Part shown: piece by piece, positions 45,615-53,625 of the stretch
How the letters are laid out: every line of letters starts with the position of its first letter
Position numbering within the stretch: position 1 is the stretch's first letter
Source: Paenibacillus sp. 453mf
Lineage (GTDB): Bacteria > Bacillota > Bacilli > Paenibacillales > Paenibacillaceae
Length of the DNA stretch: 64,000 nt
Reading direction: 5' to 3'
NCBI RefSeq assembly: GCF_900116105.1
Contig: NZ_FPAC01000003.1
Location: 1-64,000, forward strand
Made by a program: the position numbers and the translations under genes
The notes under the pieces: model-generated
Database searches by the model: none
Told to the model about the DNA's origin: nothing
What the model saw: the letters and a program-made list of their open reading frames with translations, nothing else

Positions 45615-45642
45615 GCTCCGCATTAACGCTGCGGGGCTTTTT
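45615..45642 (+). terminator. intrinsic terminator before the tape-measure module
   Basis: GCTCCGCA (45615-45622) and TGCGGGGC (45630-45637) form an 8-bp stem (one T-G pair) followed by five T residues. Confidence 0.75.
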
Positions 45643-45670
45643 GACGTGTGCAGGTATGGGAGGAAGCCGG

Positions 45671-46003
45671 ATGATTACCGAGTTAGAGAACGAAGCAATG
45701 GAAGTTATATCGTACGTTATCCGCTTATATGAGGAAAAGGCGGCTGAGCGAACGCCGATCGACTATAAAATGTCCGAACTGTACCCGGAGGAACATTGCG
45801 CGATTAAAGACGCGAGCCGCATCCTTCTGCGCTCCAAATTAAAAGAAGCACGGTTATTCGGTCGCGCTGTATTAGAGTTTATTTCCGCAATTGAAGCGAT
45901 GGAAAAGAACTTGAGCCGCCATAATGCGAGAAGAATGCAGCGGGCAACTAAGTCCGCAAGCACCGCGTCAGAGCGCTATCATCGCAAGTTAGGGGGTAAT
46001 TAA
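45671..46003 (+). CDS. unknown 110-residue helical protein
   Basis: The product begins MITELENEAMEVISYVIRLY and ends YHRKLGGN. It is helical throughout (SRILLRSKLKEARLFGRAVLEF) with a basic tail. Position directly ahead of the tape-measure gene suits a tail-assembly chaperone, yet I see no family signature. ATG at 45671 has GGGAGGA upstream. Its stop touches the proposed ATA start of the next gene. Confidence 0.55.
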   Translation: MITELENEAMEVISYVIRLYEEKAAERTPIDYKMSELYPEEHCAIKDASRILLRSKLKEARLFGRAVLEFISAIEAMEKNLSRHNARRMQRATKSASTASERYHRKLGGN

Positions 46004-46028
46004 AATAGCATTCGATCTGATAGCGCGA

Positions 46029-47744
46029 TTGCGATTAAAAGACGAGAATATGTCGTCTGGACTCCGTAAAGCGCAAAGACAAATAGAACAGGCTGAAAAG
46101 GCTACAAAAGCATTACGTAATACAACGAGCGGATTATCTTCGGCAAATGCGTCGGCTGCGCGTTCGTTCGGCTCCATTAAAACCGGAGCTGCTAACGCCG
46201 GGCGCTCAATGCTTACGTTCGCTCAGAACTCGCGTAAAGCAACCGCGTCGGCCACGACTGGAATGTCGAGTTTAACACGTACAGTCGGTGCGATGGGTGC
46301 TGCGTTCTTGACCGCGAGAGCAAGCGCAGGTTTATTCGATAAAACGATCGCGGAAGCTGCGAGACATGAGCAGCGAGTGGTTACGGTTGAGGCGATGTTC
46401 GGAAGTAGCTACAAGAAGACGTCTAGCCAGTATCTGGACTTCTTGCAAGAACGTGCGAACATTTCACAATATGACCTCGGTGATTTCTTGAGTTCGAGTA
46501 AAGGTTTTATCTCAACCTCGAAGGATTTAGGTCAACTAAAGCAGATGACTAATCTCGCTGAGCGGTTGGCAGCCATTGATTTTCCGGTCCAAGGTATTGA
46601 AGGAGCGTCGCTATCATTAAAAGAGTTCTTCTCCGGAGACACGCAGTCACTTGTTGAGAGGTTTGAGTTATCGAGGTCCGATCTCGCGCCGTTGAAGAAT
46701 CTGGACTTAAGTACGCAATTACGCGAATTAGATAAATTCCTTGATAAGTTGGGGGCCTCCGACGATTTGCTCAAAGCCCAAGAACAATCAACAATGGGGC
46801 AGTACAACCAAGCTTTAGGGAAGATCACTGCAGGACTCAGAGATATGGGAATGCGAGGTTTAGTTTACATCACACCAATGCTACAAGATTTCAATAAGTG
46901 GCTGGATAGTGCGGAGTTTGAAAAGCTCAAAGAGTGGGGAGCGCAGGCATTTAGCGGATTAGTTTCAGGAGCTGTAAAGTCTGTAAGAGAAGCCACGAAC
47001 TACATTAATACTAACTTCTTAAACAATCCAGAGTTTAAAAACCTGCCTACACTGTCAGCCAAAATTGACTTTACATTCGGAAAAATAAAAGAGCTGTTTG
47101 ACGCATGGTGGGCGGCGAGCGGCAGAGAAGGCGTTCGTAATTTAACCGGCGAGATAACAAACTTCATTCTGTCATCGATTGAATCTGCGGTTCCACGAAT
47201 CGCCGCGATAGGGCTGCAGATGGGTACATCTCTCGCTAAAGGAATTATTGACGGCGTTGGACAGGCTCCAATTAATATCGTCGGTAAATCCGTTAGTACG
47301 GACATCGCGAATAAAGTGTTTGATTTCACAGGGGATGCATTACCTAAGTGGATGGGCGGATATTCCGAGAGCGAGAGTACGCGCTTAAAGGCTGAGCGCA
47401 GGGCTAAGCTCGGAAATAACAACGGAACACCGCTTTCTATGTTCAGCAATCCCAACACAGTTAAGGACTTTACTTCGGCTACATTTAATAGTCTTGTGTC
47501 AAAAGCGAAGCCGCATGCAGGCGGTCTTGATAACGTCCCGTACCACGGTTACCACGCGCGTCTTCACCAAGGCGAGGCTGTACTGACGAAGACCGAAGCA
47601 CAAGAATGGCGCGATAATGGTATGCAAATCGGAGGTAATGGCGGAAAGGGTGCGCCAACGATCGTTATTCAGAATATGACCGTTCGTAATGACTCCGATA
47701 TCGAAGTTATTGCCGATACATTGGCGCGTAAGCTTGCGTTATAA
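46029..47744 (+). CDS. phage tail tape-measure protein
   Basis: The 571-residue protein from TTG 46029 has a coiled N-terminus (SSGLRKAQRQIEQAEKATKAL), a Gly/Ala-rich helical and membrane-prone middle (TRTVGAMGAAFLTARASAGLF), and a C-terminal GGLDNVPYHGYHARLHQGEAVLTKTEAQEW typical of tape-measure proteins. These set tail length and line the tail lumen. It is short for the family. In frame, IAFDLIARLR extends upstream to an ATA at 46005 placed eight bases after AGGGGG, which is probably the true start. No tube, capsid or baseplate gene accompanies it. Confidence 0.85.
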   Translation: MRLKDENMSSGLRKAQRQIEQAEKATKALRNTTSGLSSANASAARSFGSIKTGAANAGRSMLTFAQNSRKATASATTGMSSLTRTVGAMGAAFLTARASAGLFDKTIAEAARHEQRVVTVEAMFGSSYKKTSSQYLDFLQERANISQYDLGDFLSSSKGFISTSKDLGQLKQMTNLAERLAAIDFPVQGIEGASLSLKEFFSGDTQSLVERFELSRSDLAPLKNLDLSTQLRELDKFLDKLGASDDLLKAQEQSTMGQYNQALGKITAGLRDMGMRGLVYITPMLQDFNKWLDSAEFEKLKEWGAQAFSGLVSGAVKSVREATNYINTNFLNNPEFKNLPTLSAKIDFTFGKIKELFDAWWAASGREGVRNLTGEITNFILSSIESAVPRIAAIGLQMGTSLAKGIIDGVGQAPINIVGKSVSTDIANKVFDFTGDALPKWMGGYSESESTRLKAERRAKLGNNNGTPLSMFSNPNTVKDFTSATFNSLVSKAKPHAGGLDNVPYHGYHARLHQGEAVLTKTEAQEWRDNGMQIGGNGGKGAPTIVIQNMTVRNDSDIEVIADTLARKLAL

Positions 47745-47750
47745 CAACCG

Positions 47751-47774
47751 GCCGTTCCTCGTTTGGGGAGCGGC
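47751..47774 (+). terminator. hairpin after the tape-measure gene
   Basis: GCCGTTCCTC (47751-47760) and GGGGAGCGGC (47765-47774) form a 10-bp stem with G-T pairs. The following bases are T-rich but interrupted, so termination may be partial. Confidence 0.5.
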
Positions 47775-47800
47775 TCTATTTCTAAGGGGTGATTTAGAGA

Positions 47801-48343
47801 ATGGCACAAAGTAACGCAGAGATTATCGTTAATATCGAAGAGTTAAAGGAGCGCATCCGCCAGACGCGCATCGAACAGGGATTAGATCCGGAGCCGAAAC
47901 AGTGGCCGAAATTCATGGATGAAGAATTAAGTATCGCGCTAACTAATCGGATTCAGCCGTTTAGAGCTATCGTTATTAAATATGCGTCTATCTTAGCTCA
48001 AGGACAGCTAATGAACCTAGATGTATGTAAATTCGAAATCTACCGCGACTATGCGCGATTACTCCGGTTTAGTTGCGAGTTTCTATACTCAATACCGGGC
48101 CTAGGCGTAGTAACTGCGCTTAACGTAATCGAAAAGATTAACGGCGATATCGATAACGGGACGGTCGACACGATAAACGTAAGCGGACATGTTAGGACCT
48201 TACGACACGCGATTCATTGGATGGAACCACAAGGCGGAAAGGAACGAGTAACTGACGCTGAGTTCACGGAGTTATACGAGAGGGCATTAATGCAACTACC
48301 GCCAAATGATAAAGATTATGAACCTGAGGAGGAGTCAGAATGA
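47801..48343 (+). CDS. unknown 180-residue protein
   Basis: The product starts MAQSNAEIIVNIEELKERIR and ends NDKDYEPEEESE. It is helical with a conserved-looking centre (FRAIVIKYASILAQGQLMNLD) and an acidic tail. No family is recognised. ATG at 47801 follows GGGGTGAT. It overlaps the next gene at ATGA and forms a unit with the two HTH genes that follow. Confidence 0.6.
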   Translation: MAQSNAEIIVNIEELKERIRQTRIEQGLDPEPKQWPKFMDEELSIALTNRIQPFRAIVIKYASILAQGQLMNLDVCKFEIYRDYARLLRFSCEFLYSIPGLGVVTALNVIEKINGDIDNGTVDTINVSGHVRTLRHAIHWMEPQGGKERVTDAEFTELYERALMQLPPNDKDYEPEEESE

Positions 48344-48795
48344 GTAGAAGACGAAAACAATTAGAAGCACAATTAACACCGCAACAAGTAGAGGCCGCAG
48401 CACTCTTAGTAATGAACACCTGGGCCGACCTGCTCGATGACGATAGTATTCAAAAACGCACGATGCAAGAAATTGCGGATGAGGTTGGTGTCGCACGTTC
48501 AACGCTATTTTTATGGAAAACAGACGAGTCCTTCGACGCATATGTGAGTTACTTAGCGGATAGACAACTGAGTTCGTATCGTGGAGAAGTGTATAAGCAG
48601 CTAGTAAAAGCGATAATGGGCGGACCGAATGGTATCCCGAGCTCAAAAGCGATTGAACTGTACATGCGCAGACATGGTCTACTTACCGATAAAACGGAAG
48701 TCATTACGAAGACAGAAGTCGCGGAGAACATTAAGACGGACGAAGAGATCGCGAGTGAGATTGCGGAACTGGACCGCATGGTTAACGGTGGGTAA
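48340..48795 (+). CDS. phBC6A51-type HTH protein (terminase small subunit-like)
   Basis: The 151-residue protein has the phBC6A51 HTH pattern (TMQEIADEVGVARSTLFLWKTDESFDAYV) and helical flanks. In complete phages such proteins are often annotated as terminase small subunits; here no large subunit follows. A satellite could use such a protein to redirect packaging of a helper phage, which is inference. GAGGAGG lies upstream of the ATG. Confidence 0.8.
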   Translation: MSRRRKQLEAQLTPQQVEAAALLVMNTWADLLDDDSIQKRTMQEIADEVGVARSTLFLWKTDESFDAYVSYLADRQLSSYRGEVYKQLVKAIMGGPNGIPSSKAIELYMRRHGLLTDKTEVITKTEVAENIKTDEEIASEIAELDRMVNGG

Positions 48796-49096
48796 GCGTA
48801 AGAAGCGTAACCGTCCACCCCTCGATGAAAGACACCGTCTCGCTATCCGTCTTATTGCGCGCAAATCACTACGTACAAGTTACGAGGCAATTGCGTTAGA
48901 ATGCGGTGTAAGTAGGCGCCAGCTTTACCGTTGGCTCGATCGGAAGGATTTCCGCAGAGAACTACGTAAGGAAACGGAAAAGGTTAAGACGGAGGTTAGG
49001 CGTTCTACTCCGCGCATTAACCTAGACGGATGCAGTGCGGATGTACTGCGCAGATACTTCGAAGTAGCCGGTGTATTAGCGCGAGAGTCCGATTAG
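48788..49096 (+). CDS. second HTH protein (homeodomain-like)
   Basis: The 102-residue basic protein has a helix-turn-helix (SYEAIALECGVSRRQLYRWLDRKDFRREL) similar in type to the preceding gene. Start GTG at 48788 overlaps the previous stop by eight bases, favouring coupling. No strong RBS is present. It is the last recognisable gene of the element. Confidence 0.7.
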   Translation: MGKRKKRNRPPLDERHRLAIRLIARKSLRTSYEAIALECGVSRRQLYRWLDRKDFRRELRKETEKVKTEVRRSTPRINLDGCSADVLRRYFEVAGVLARESD

Positions 49097-49212
49097 TGTG
49101 CGTTAAAGAATATACGTATGATTTCGCATGAAATCTACGTGTGCCGCGAGGATACCGCGTGTCTATGCCGTTAGTTATCGCGTCACAAATACGTACGTAA
49201 CTGCGGTATAAT

Positions 49213-49520
49213 CAACACGCGGGGCTCGGCGGACGGGCATCGGAAATCTTCAGGGTTAGAGCGCTATTTCGGTAATTTAGTGCAAATAACGCGGATATAT
49301 AACTGCACCGCTATGAGTCCGCACATAGTTAAACGTAGTGGTGGCGCGGGTCTGCGGTCTCTAACGTTAGGAATGCGGACTTCTACATGATTACCAATCA
49401 GCTAGGTGTCGCGTCCAATTTGCGGAGTGATCGCGTGACCCCAAGGCCCCTAGCGAACACGGCCCCAGCAACCTCAAATACTATCCGCGAAATAAAAAAT
49501 ATCTCGGGATGTTCCGAATT
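49213..49520 (+). ncRNA. candidate structured RNA at the right end of the element
   Basis: The 626 bases from 49097 to 49722 hold no frame worth calling. A TATAAT (49207-49212) lies ahead of a set of potential stems: 49261-49268 with 49275-49283, CTATG/CATAG (49311-49315/49324-49328), and CTAACGTTAG (49361-49370). The eight-base loop AGTCCGCA (49316-49323) is an exact complement of TGCGGACT (49374-49381), as in a pseudoknot. Start and end are guesses. I cannot assign a known class. Confidence 0.35.
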
Positions 49521-49651
49521 TCACAACTGAGTTTCTTCCATTATATGTACGCTTATCGGCGATCCATTATCGTATATATTCCTTGCTATGCGTTTATGCT
49601 ACGTGTATTATAAGTAGTAGATAATCGTTGTAAACGTAGAGGCAACGGAAT

Positions 49652-49680
49652 CAGTACGGTATGTGAACGTAAACTGAACG
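49652..49680 (+). repeat. integrase arm-type repeat, right
   Basis: This 29-base segment is the counterpart of 31168-31197, ending in the same AAACTGAACG, 42 bases before the right attachment repeat. Confidence 0.6.
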
Positions 49681-49722
49681 CTTGATATAACGGAGTTTGT
49701 CCGAGAATAAGCGTCAAATACG

Positions 49723-49785
49723 TGACTCGAAATCAGTTAGGCGCCTCGCGGCGTGCGAGGGTTCGAATCCCTCTCTTTCCGCCAT
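49723..49785 (+). repeat. right attachment repeat (attR)
   Basis: This 63-bp copy of the tRNA-Ser 3' end lacks the 5' acceptor and D arm, so it is not a functional tRNA. It marks the right boundary of the element. Confidence 0.95.
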
Positions 49786-49815
49786 ACCATTTAACTGTTA
49801 TATATATAGAGATTA

Positions 49816-49842
49816 GGCCCTGCATTTAATGCGGGGTCTTTT
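49816..49842 (+). terminator. original terminator of tRNA-Ser
   Basis: CCCTGCAT and ATGCGGGG form a stem followed by TCTTTT, about 30 bases after attR. It would have ended the tRNA-Ser transcript before the element inserted. Confidence 0.65.
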
Positions 49843-49892
49843 GTCGTTATGGAAGCGAGCGTTATGCATGCGAAATGTTTAAGATCGCAACC

Positions 49893-49917
49893 AAAAAAGG
49901 ACCCTTTCGGGCCCTTT
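49893..49917 (-). terminator. minus-strand terminator downstream of yjzC
   Basis: On the minus strand AAGGGCCC and GGGTCCTT pair around GAAA and are followed by T residues. It would end a transcript coming from the right. Confidence 0.7.
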
Positions 49918-50264
49918 ATGGGGGGCAGTGCATTTTTTTAAAGAAAACATCTTTTACGACAGCTTCAGTTAGAAGCTCGGTGTACTGCTACGCAATACCA
50001 GTGCATCTGAATCCATCATTACTTCATCAATTGCACATTACCTTCCGCTTCTATCGCCACGTTAAAGACCCTCCTTCAAATGAATAGTCCGGCTCTGTCT
50101 TCAAATCATCCAACGGAACCACACCTCTCTGTGAAGCACTGCCTTGATTGTATTATATCCGTATCAACGAAATATAATCTGGATTACAGTTGGCAAAGTT
50201 TGGATTGGTTAATGTTCAGCATATTATAAACATAAAAAATCGGATTGCCTTGTTACTCAGCTGT
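49918..50264. other. region between attR and yjzC
   Basis: I call no gene in these 347 bases. A GAAGGAGG on the minus strand near 50075 precedes only a 13-codon frame. The plus-strand frame at 49875-50087 has no family features. Confidence 0.45.
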
Positions 50265-50459
50265 TTAGTGAACTCGGGCTTTGGTCAGCTTCTTCCATTT
50301 CCGATTATGGTTCGATGTTTCAGGGAAAGCCTCCCCTTTTTTAAGCTTGATCCGCTTGGGATCGTTGATCTCGGTATGGAAGCTTCTTTCACCGATCTCC
50401 GTGTATTCTCCATCATTAGGAGCTTTATCCCCTGGTTCAAATTCGGTTTTTTCACCCAT
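50265..50459 (-). CDS. YjzC family protein
   Basis: The 64-residue protein shows the YjzC pattern FEPGDKAPNDGEYTEIGE and KKGEAFPETSNHNRKW. The function is unknown; members are small, sporulation-associated in some Bacillus. I choose the ATG at 50459 because AAGGAGGG lies upstream. The frame opens further to 50504. Confidence 0.88.
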   Translation of the reverse strand: MGEKTEFEPGDKAPNDGEYTEIGERSFHTEINDPKRIKLKKGEAFPETSNHNRKWKKLTKARVH

Positions 50460-50571
50460 TTGAATTCCCTCCTTCATTGTTCTGATCAAAAATATGTTTG
50501 CCACATTGGCTATTGTGCGCAGTCTCTCGTATGTTCATGTCTGATCATCATTGGTAAAACAGAACATGTGC

Positions 50572-50600
50572 TTGCACTCAATTAATGAAAATGGTATATT
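50572..50600 (+). promoter_or_regulatory. rpsF operon promoter
   Basis: TTGCAC (50572-50577), a 17-base spacer, and extended -10 TGGTATATT (TATATT at 50595-50600) precede rpsF by about 80 bases. Confidence 0.7.
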
Positions 50601-50678
50601 GATATGGTGCGAGTTTAATCTCGTTCCTTGCTCTTAAGCGATGACTTGAGGGCCTTAAGTCCATAAGGAGGTGCTAAT

Positions 50679-50969
50679 ATGCGCAAATACGAAGTGATGT
50701 ACATTATTCGTCCTGACATTGAACAAGAAGCTGTTCAAGCTGCAGTCGAAAAATTCCAAGGCATCATCTCCAACGGCGGTGGTGAAATTACAAAACACGA
50801 CGTAATGGGTAAACGCCGTCTTGCGTATGAGATCAAGAAATTCCGTGATGGTCATTATGTGTTGGTTAACTTCAACGCTGAGCCAGCTGTCGTTTCTGAA
50901 ATGGAACGTATCATGAAAATTTCTGACGAAGTAATTCGTTATCTCATTACGAACGACGTTGTTGCTTAA
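50679..50969 (+). CDS. rpsF: 30S ribosomal protein S6
   Basis: S6 binds the central domain of 16S rRNA together with S18. The 96-residue protein has MRKYEVMYIIRPDI at the start, then GGEITKHDVMGKRRLAYEI and GHYVLVNF. Length is normal. It is first of the rpsF-ssb-rpsR operon, which in many bacteria is autoregulated by an S6:S18-binding mRNA leader; the 78 bases between promoter and start are available for such a leader, but I did not define it. Confidence 0.97.
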   Translation: MRKYEVMYIIRPDIEQEAVQAAVEKFQGIISNGGGEITKHDVMGKRRLAYEIKKFRDGHYVLVNFNAEPAVVSEMERIMKISDEVIRYLITNDVVA

Positions 50970-51019
50970 TTCGTTTCAAGTGATTTTGTAAGAACTACGC
51001 TCAGAAGGAGGGGATTAGA

Positions 51020-51505
51020 TTGTTAAACCGAGTCATTCTGATCGGCCGGTTAACTCGTGACCCAGAATTGCGATACACGCCTGCAGGGGTAGCCGTAACG
51101 CAGTTTACAATTGCTGTAGACCGTCCGTTTACAAGCCAAGGCGGGGAAAGAGAAGCTGATTTTATACCGGTCGTTACCTGGAGACAGCTAGCGGAGACTT
51201 GCGCAAACTATTTGCGTAAAGGCCGTTTGACAGCCGTCGAGGGGCGCATCCAAGTAAGAAACTACGAGAATAACGAAGGAAAGCGTGTATACGTAACTGA
51301 AGTTATTGCAGATAACGTTCGCTTCTTGGAATCCAACCGTGATGGCGGAAACGCGAATAACGGTGGTGGTATGCGTGAAGAGCCTTCTTATGGAGGCGGC
51401 GGCCGCGGGAATAATAGCAATAACAATTTCTCACGGAACAATCAGGATCCTTTTTCCGATGACGGAAAACCGATTGATATTTCGGATGATGATTTGCCAT
51501 TTTAA
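51020..51505 (+). CDS. ssb: single-stranded DNA-binding protein
   Basis: SSB coats single-stranded DNA in replication, recombination and repair. The 161-residue protein has the OB-fold start [20 protein letters not shown], the central [21 protein letters not shown], a Gly/Asn-rich linker (residues about 108-145), and the acidic protein-docking tip DISDDDLPF. It starts at TTG 51020 after GGAGGGG. It is the middle gene of the rpsF operon. Confidence 0.97.
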   Translation: MLNRVILIGRLTRDPELRYTPAGVAVTQFTIAVDRPFTSQGGEREADFIPVVTWRQLAETCANYLRKGRLTAVEGRIQVRNYENNEGKRVYVTEVIADNVRFLESNRDGGNANNGGGMREEPSYGGGGRGNNSNNNFSRNNQDPFSDDGKPIDISDDDLPF

Positions 51506-51524
51506 TTAGGAAGGACTGAATAGC

Positions 51525-51797
51525 ATGAGCTTCAAACAAAGAGAAGGCGGAGACAACGATAAAAGACCGGCTCGCCGCGGCGGCCGTAACAAACGTCGTA
51601 AAGTGTGCTTCTTCACTGTTAACAAAATTACTCACATTGACTATAAAGATACGGATCTGCTTCGTAAATTTATCAGTGAGCGCGGAAAAATTTTGCCACG
51701 TCGTGTAACAGGCACAAGCGCAAAATACCAACGCATGTTGACGATTGCAATCAAACGCTCCCGTCAAATCGCATTGCTTCCGTACACAACTGAATAG
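51525..51797 (+). CDS. rpsR: 30S ribosomal protein S18
   Basis: The 90-residue S18 has the expected core [25 protein letters not shown] and [15 protein letters not shown], with a basic N-terminal extension containing CFFTVN. It pairs with S6 on the ribosome. It ends the operon at a strong terminator. Only one Cys is present near the N-terminus. Confidence 0.97.
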   Translation: MSFKQREGGDNDKRPARRGGRNKRRKVCFFTVNKITHIDYKDTDLLRKFISERGKILPRRVTGTSAKYQRMLTIAIKRSRQIALLPYTTE

Positions 51798-51818
51798 TTA
51801 ACGATTCAGTGAAGGGGA

Positions 51819-51854
51819 AGGACAGTCTGCTACTTAGCAGGCTGTCCTTTTTTT
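51819..51854 (+). terminator. rpsR intrinsic terminator
   Basis: AGGACAG...CTGC and GCAG...CTGTCCT form a long stem with a short loop, followed by a T-run. Confidence 0.9.
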
Positions 51855-52016
51855 GTAGGGTTGTTCCTTGAATGGTAGAACGAATATAATAGAATACATA
51901 GATTGTCTAGATAATTGTGATGGTAGAATGTTGGATTCGAACAGATATCTAGTGGGAAAGTAGTAGTCAGAAGTGATTCAAGAAGACGTATATATGTAAA
52001 AGCTTGAGGAGTGAAT

Positions 52017-52643
52017 ATGAACAAACAGCGGCAGTACAAACAGAAGCGAAGATCAAGCGGACCCATTGTTTTTGTTTTTCTAGTATTGGGTCTTGTCTAT
52101 TATATGTCTCAAACGGAATCATTTAATATAGATTGGGGAAGTCCTACTCATCTGTTTGAAGCGGAGGAACCGAAGCAGGTAACCGAACTCCATCCGGAAG
52201 TGGCAGCGAAGAAATCTCAGCTAGTGGAGTTAGCGAAGCAAAAAGGCATACAAGTTATGATTACAGAAGGTCACCGCAGCGAAGAGAGGCAAAATGAGCT
52301 GTATGAGCAAGGACGATCGACGGAAGGACAGATTGTCACCTCTGCAAGGGGAGGAGAATCTTATCATAACTATGGACTTGCGATTGATTTTGCGATTCGG
52401 GTATCTGAAGACAAAGTGATATGGGACTTGGAGTATGATGGGAACAATAATGGTGAATCTGATTGGATGGAAGTGGTCACCATAGCCAAAAGTCTTGGAT
52501 TTGAGTGGGGCGGAGACTGGGTCAATTTCCCTGATTATCCGCATCTTCAGTATGATTTTGGCTATAGTATTGCTGAACTACAACGCGGGAAGAGACCACC
52601 AGGATATGAGCTCGAACCAGAAGATCTGGAAGCAAGTGAATAA
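52017..52643 (+). CDS. M15-family peptidase (peptidoglycan L,D-type)
   Basis: The 208-residue protein has a basic N-terminus and one membrane helix (IVFVFLVLGLVYYM). Its M15 peptidase domain has VMITEGHRSEERQNELYEQG, the zinc-site SYHNYGLAIDF and the later YPHLQYDF. M15C members act as L-alanoyl-D-glutamate endopeptidases or carboxypeptidases on peptidoglycan. The bond cut here is not certain. I choose ATG 52017 after GAGGAG; GTG at 52011 overlaps the site. It has its own terminator. Confidence 0.85.
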   Translation: MNKQRQYKQKRRSSGPIVFVFLVLGLVYYMSQTESFNIDWGSPTHLFEAEEPKQVTELHPEVAAKKSQLVELAKQKGIQVMITEGHRSEERQNELYEQGRSTEGQIVTSARGGESYHNYGLAIDFAIRVSEDKVIWDLEYDGNNNGESDWMEVVTIAKSLGFEWGGDWVNFPDYPHLQYDFGYSIAELQRGKRPPGYELEPEDLEASE

Positions 52644-52703
52644 CATAGCAGTCAGCCATTTTACGGTTTCATGTGATAGGGAAGAAGTAAATAATCTTAG
52701 GAG

Positions 52704-52739
52704 AAGTAAGCTCTGCATATAGGCAGAGCTTACTTTTTT
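52704..52739 (+). terminator. M15 peptidase terminator
   Basis: AAGTAAGCTCTGC and GCAGAGCTTACTT pair perfectly around a short loop, followed by six T residues. Confidence 0.9.
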
Positions 52740-52740
52740 C

Positions 52741-53625
52741 GTAGAATGTTATGAATATATAGCAACCCCAATCATTTTTTGATTTATTCACAAGATTCAT
52801 CATTTTTGACTTGAAATTAATAAAGATAATTGTATAATAGGAAAAAAGTTCTATTATAATCTATAAATATAATAGAAGTATAAAGCACCTGTTAATTTAA
52901 GTTGAAGGAACAGAACCGCGCTCATCTATAGCATCAATTCCACTTTCTACCTCATTTACAGAATCATCATAGCAGACATACTCAAATCTACAAAGTTATA
53001 TATATGTCATATTACATTACACAATAAATCTAAATTTAGCTATAATCAATTAATAAACGTAAATTCCATGTCATGTTTTATCTAAAAACCGGATATTTTA
53101 CAGAGAAAATTCGCCTTACAATCTAGATGTTTAGATCTATAAAAACAGGCCTATATACCCCGTCACGAAACATTTAAACTACATTTTTAATAAAAGTATG
53201 AAAAAATTATTGACGTTAGTAATATTTACACGTATTATTACAATAACTTATTCGGAATTGAAAATGTAGGTCTGTCTTACATTTATTGACCTTTGGTATA
53301 AAAATTCCTACATTTTTCACATTTCGACCCCATAGACTTAGCAATAAGCTGTAAGACCATCGAATGATCATTTTAGCTCCATTCCACAACTAGAGAAGTC
53401 CGCATCTTATGAGACTTGCCATCATAAATTAAACATTATTCACCTATACACTTCGCTCTAACATTATACAAACTAGCATTTTCGCTCTATTTCTTTCATC
53501 ACACAACAGTGCATCATGATTAAATGTACTCACCTCTGTAATTATTCATGGATAAATATTCATACATAATTATCCTGATAATTTATAAGCAAGAAGCATT
53601 ATAGAATTTTACGAGGAGGATTTTC
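52741..53625. other. long AT-rich leader of the peptide transporter operon
   Basis: No gene is seen in these 885 bases. Two sigma-A-type promoters point rightward: TTGAAA (52811-52816) with TATAAT (52833-52838), spacer 16, and TTGACG (53210-53215) with TATTAT (53233-53238), spacer 17. The remaining AT-rich leader of about 390 bases shows no known riboswitch to me. Confidence 0.55.

Larger units (their letters stand above)
31075..49785 (+). mobile_element. tRNA-Ser-integrated element (about 18.65 kb), satellite- or plasmid-like
   Basis: The element is delimited by 63-bp perfect direct repeats of the tRNA-Ser 3' end (31075-31137 and 49723-49785). Integrase, arm-type repeats, a repressor/operator, an iteron array with a winged-helix gene, a cargo zone, a string of small genes, a tail tape-measure gene and two HTH genes lie between. 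Gene order and strand are almost all plus except for the AT-rich cargo and the repressor. No capsid, portal, large terminase, tail fibre or lysis genes are recognisable, and several genes carry single-base disruptions. Confidence 0.9.

Noticed and set aside
49723..49785. Second tRNA-Ser gene
   Set aside because: It lacks the 5' acceptor strand and D arm, so it is only an attachment repeat.
31075..49785. CRISPR array within the element
   Set aside because: The repeated motifs are short and irregularly spaced, without uniform repeat-spacer units.
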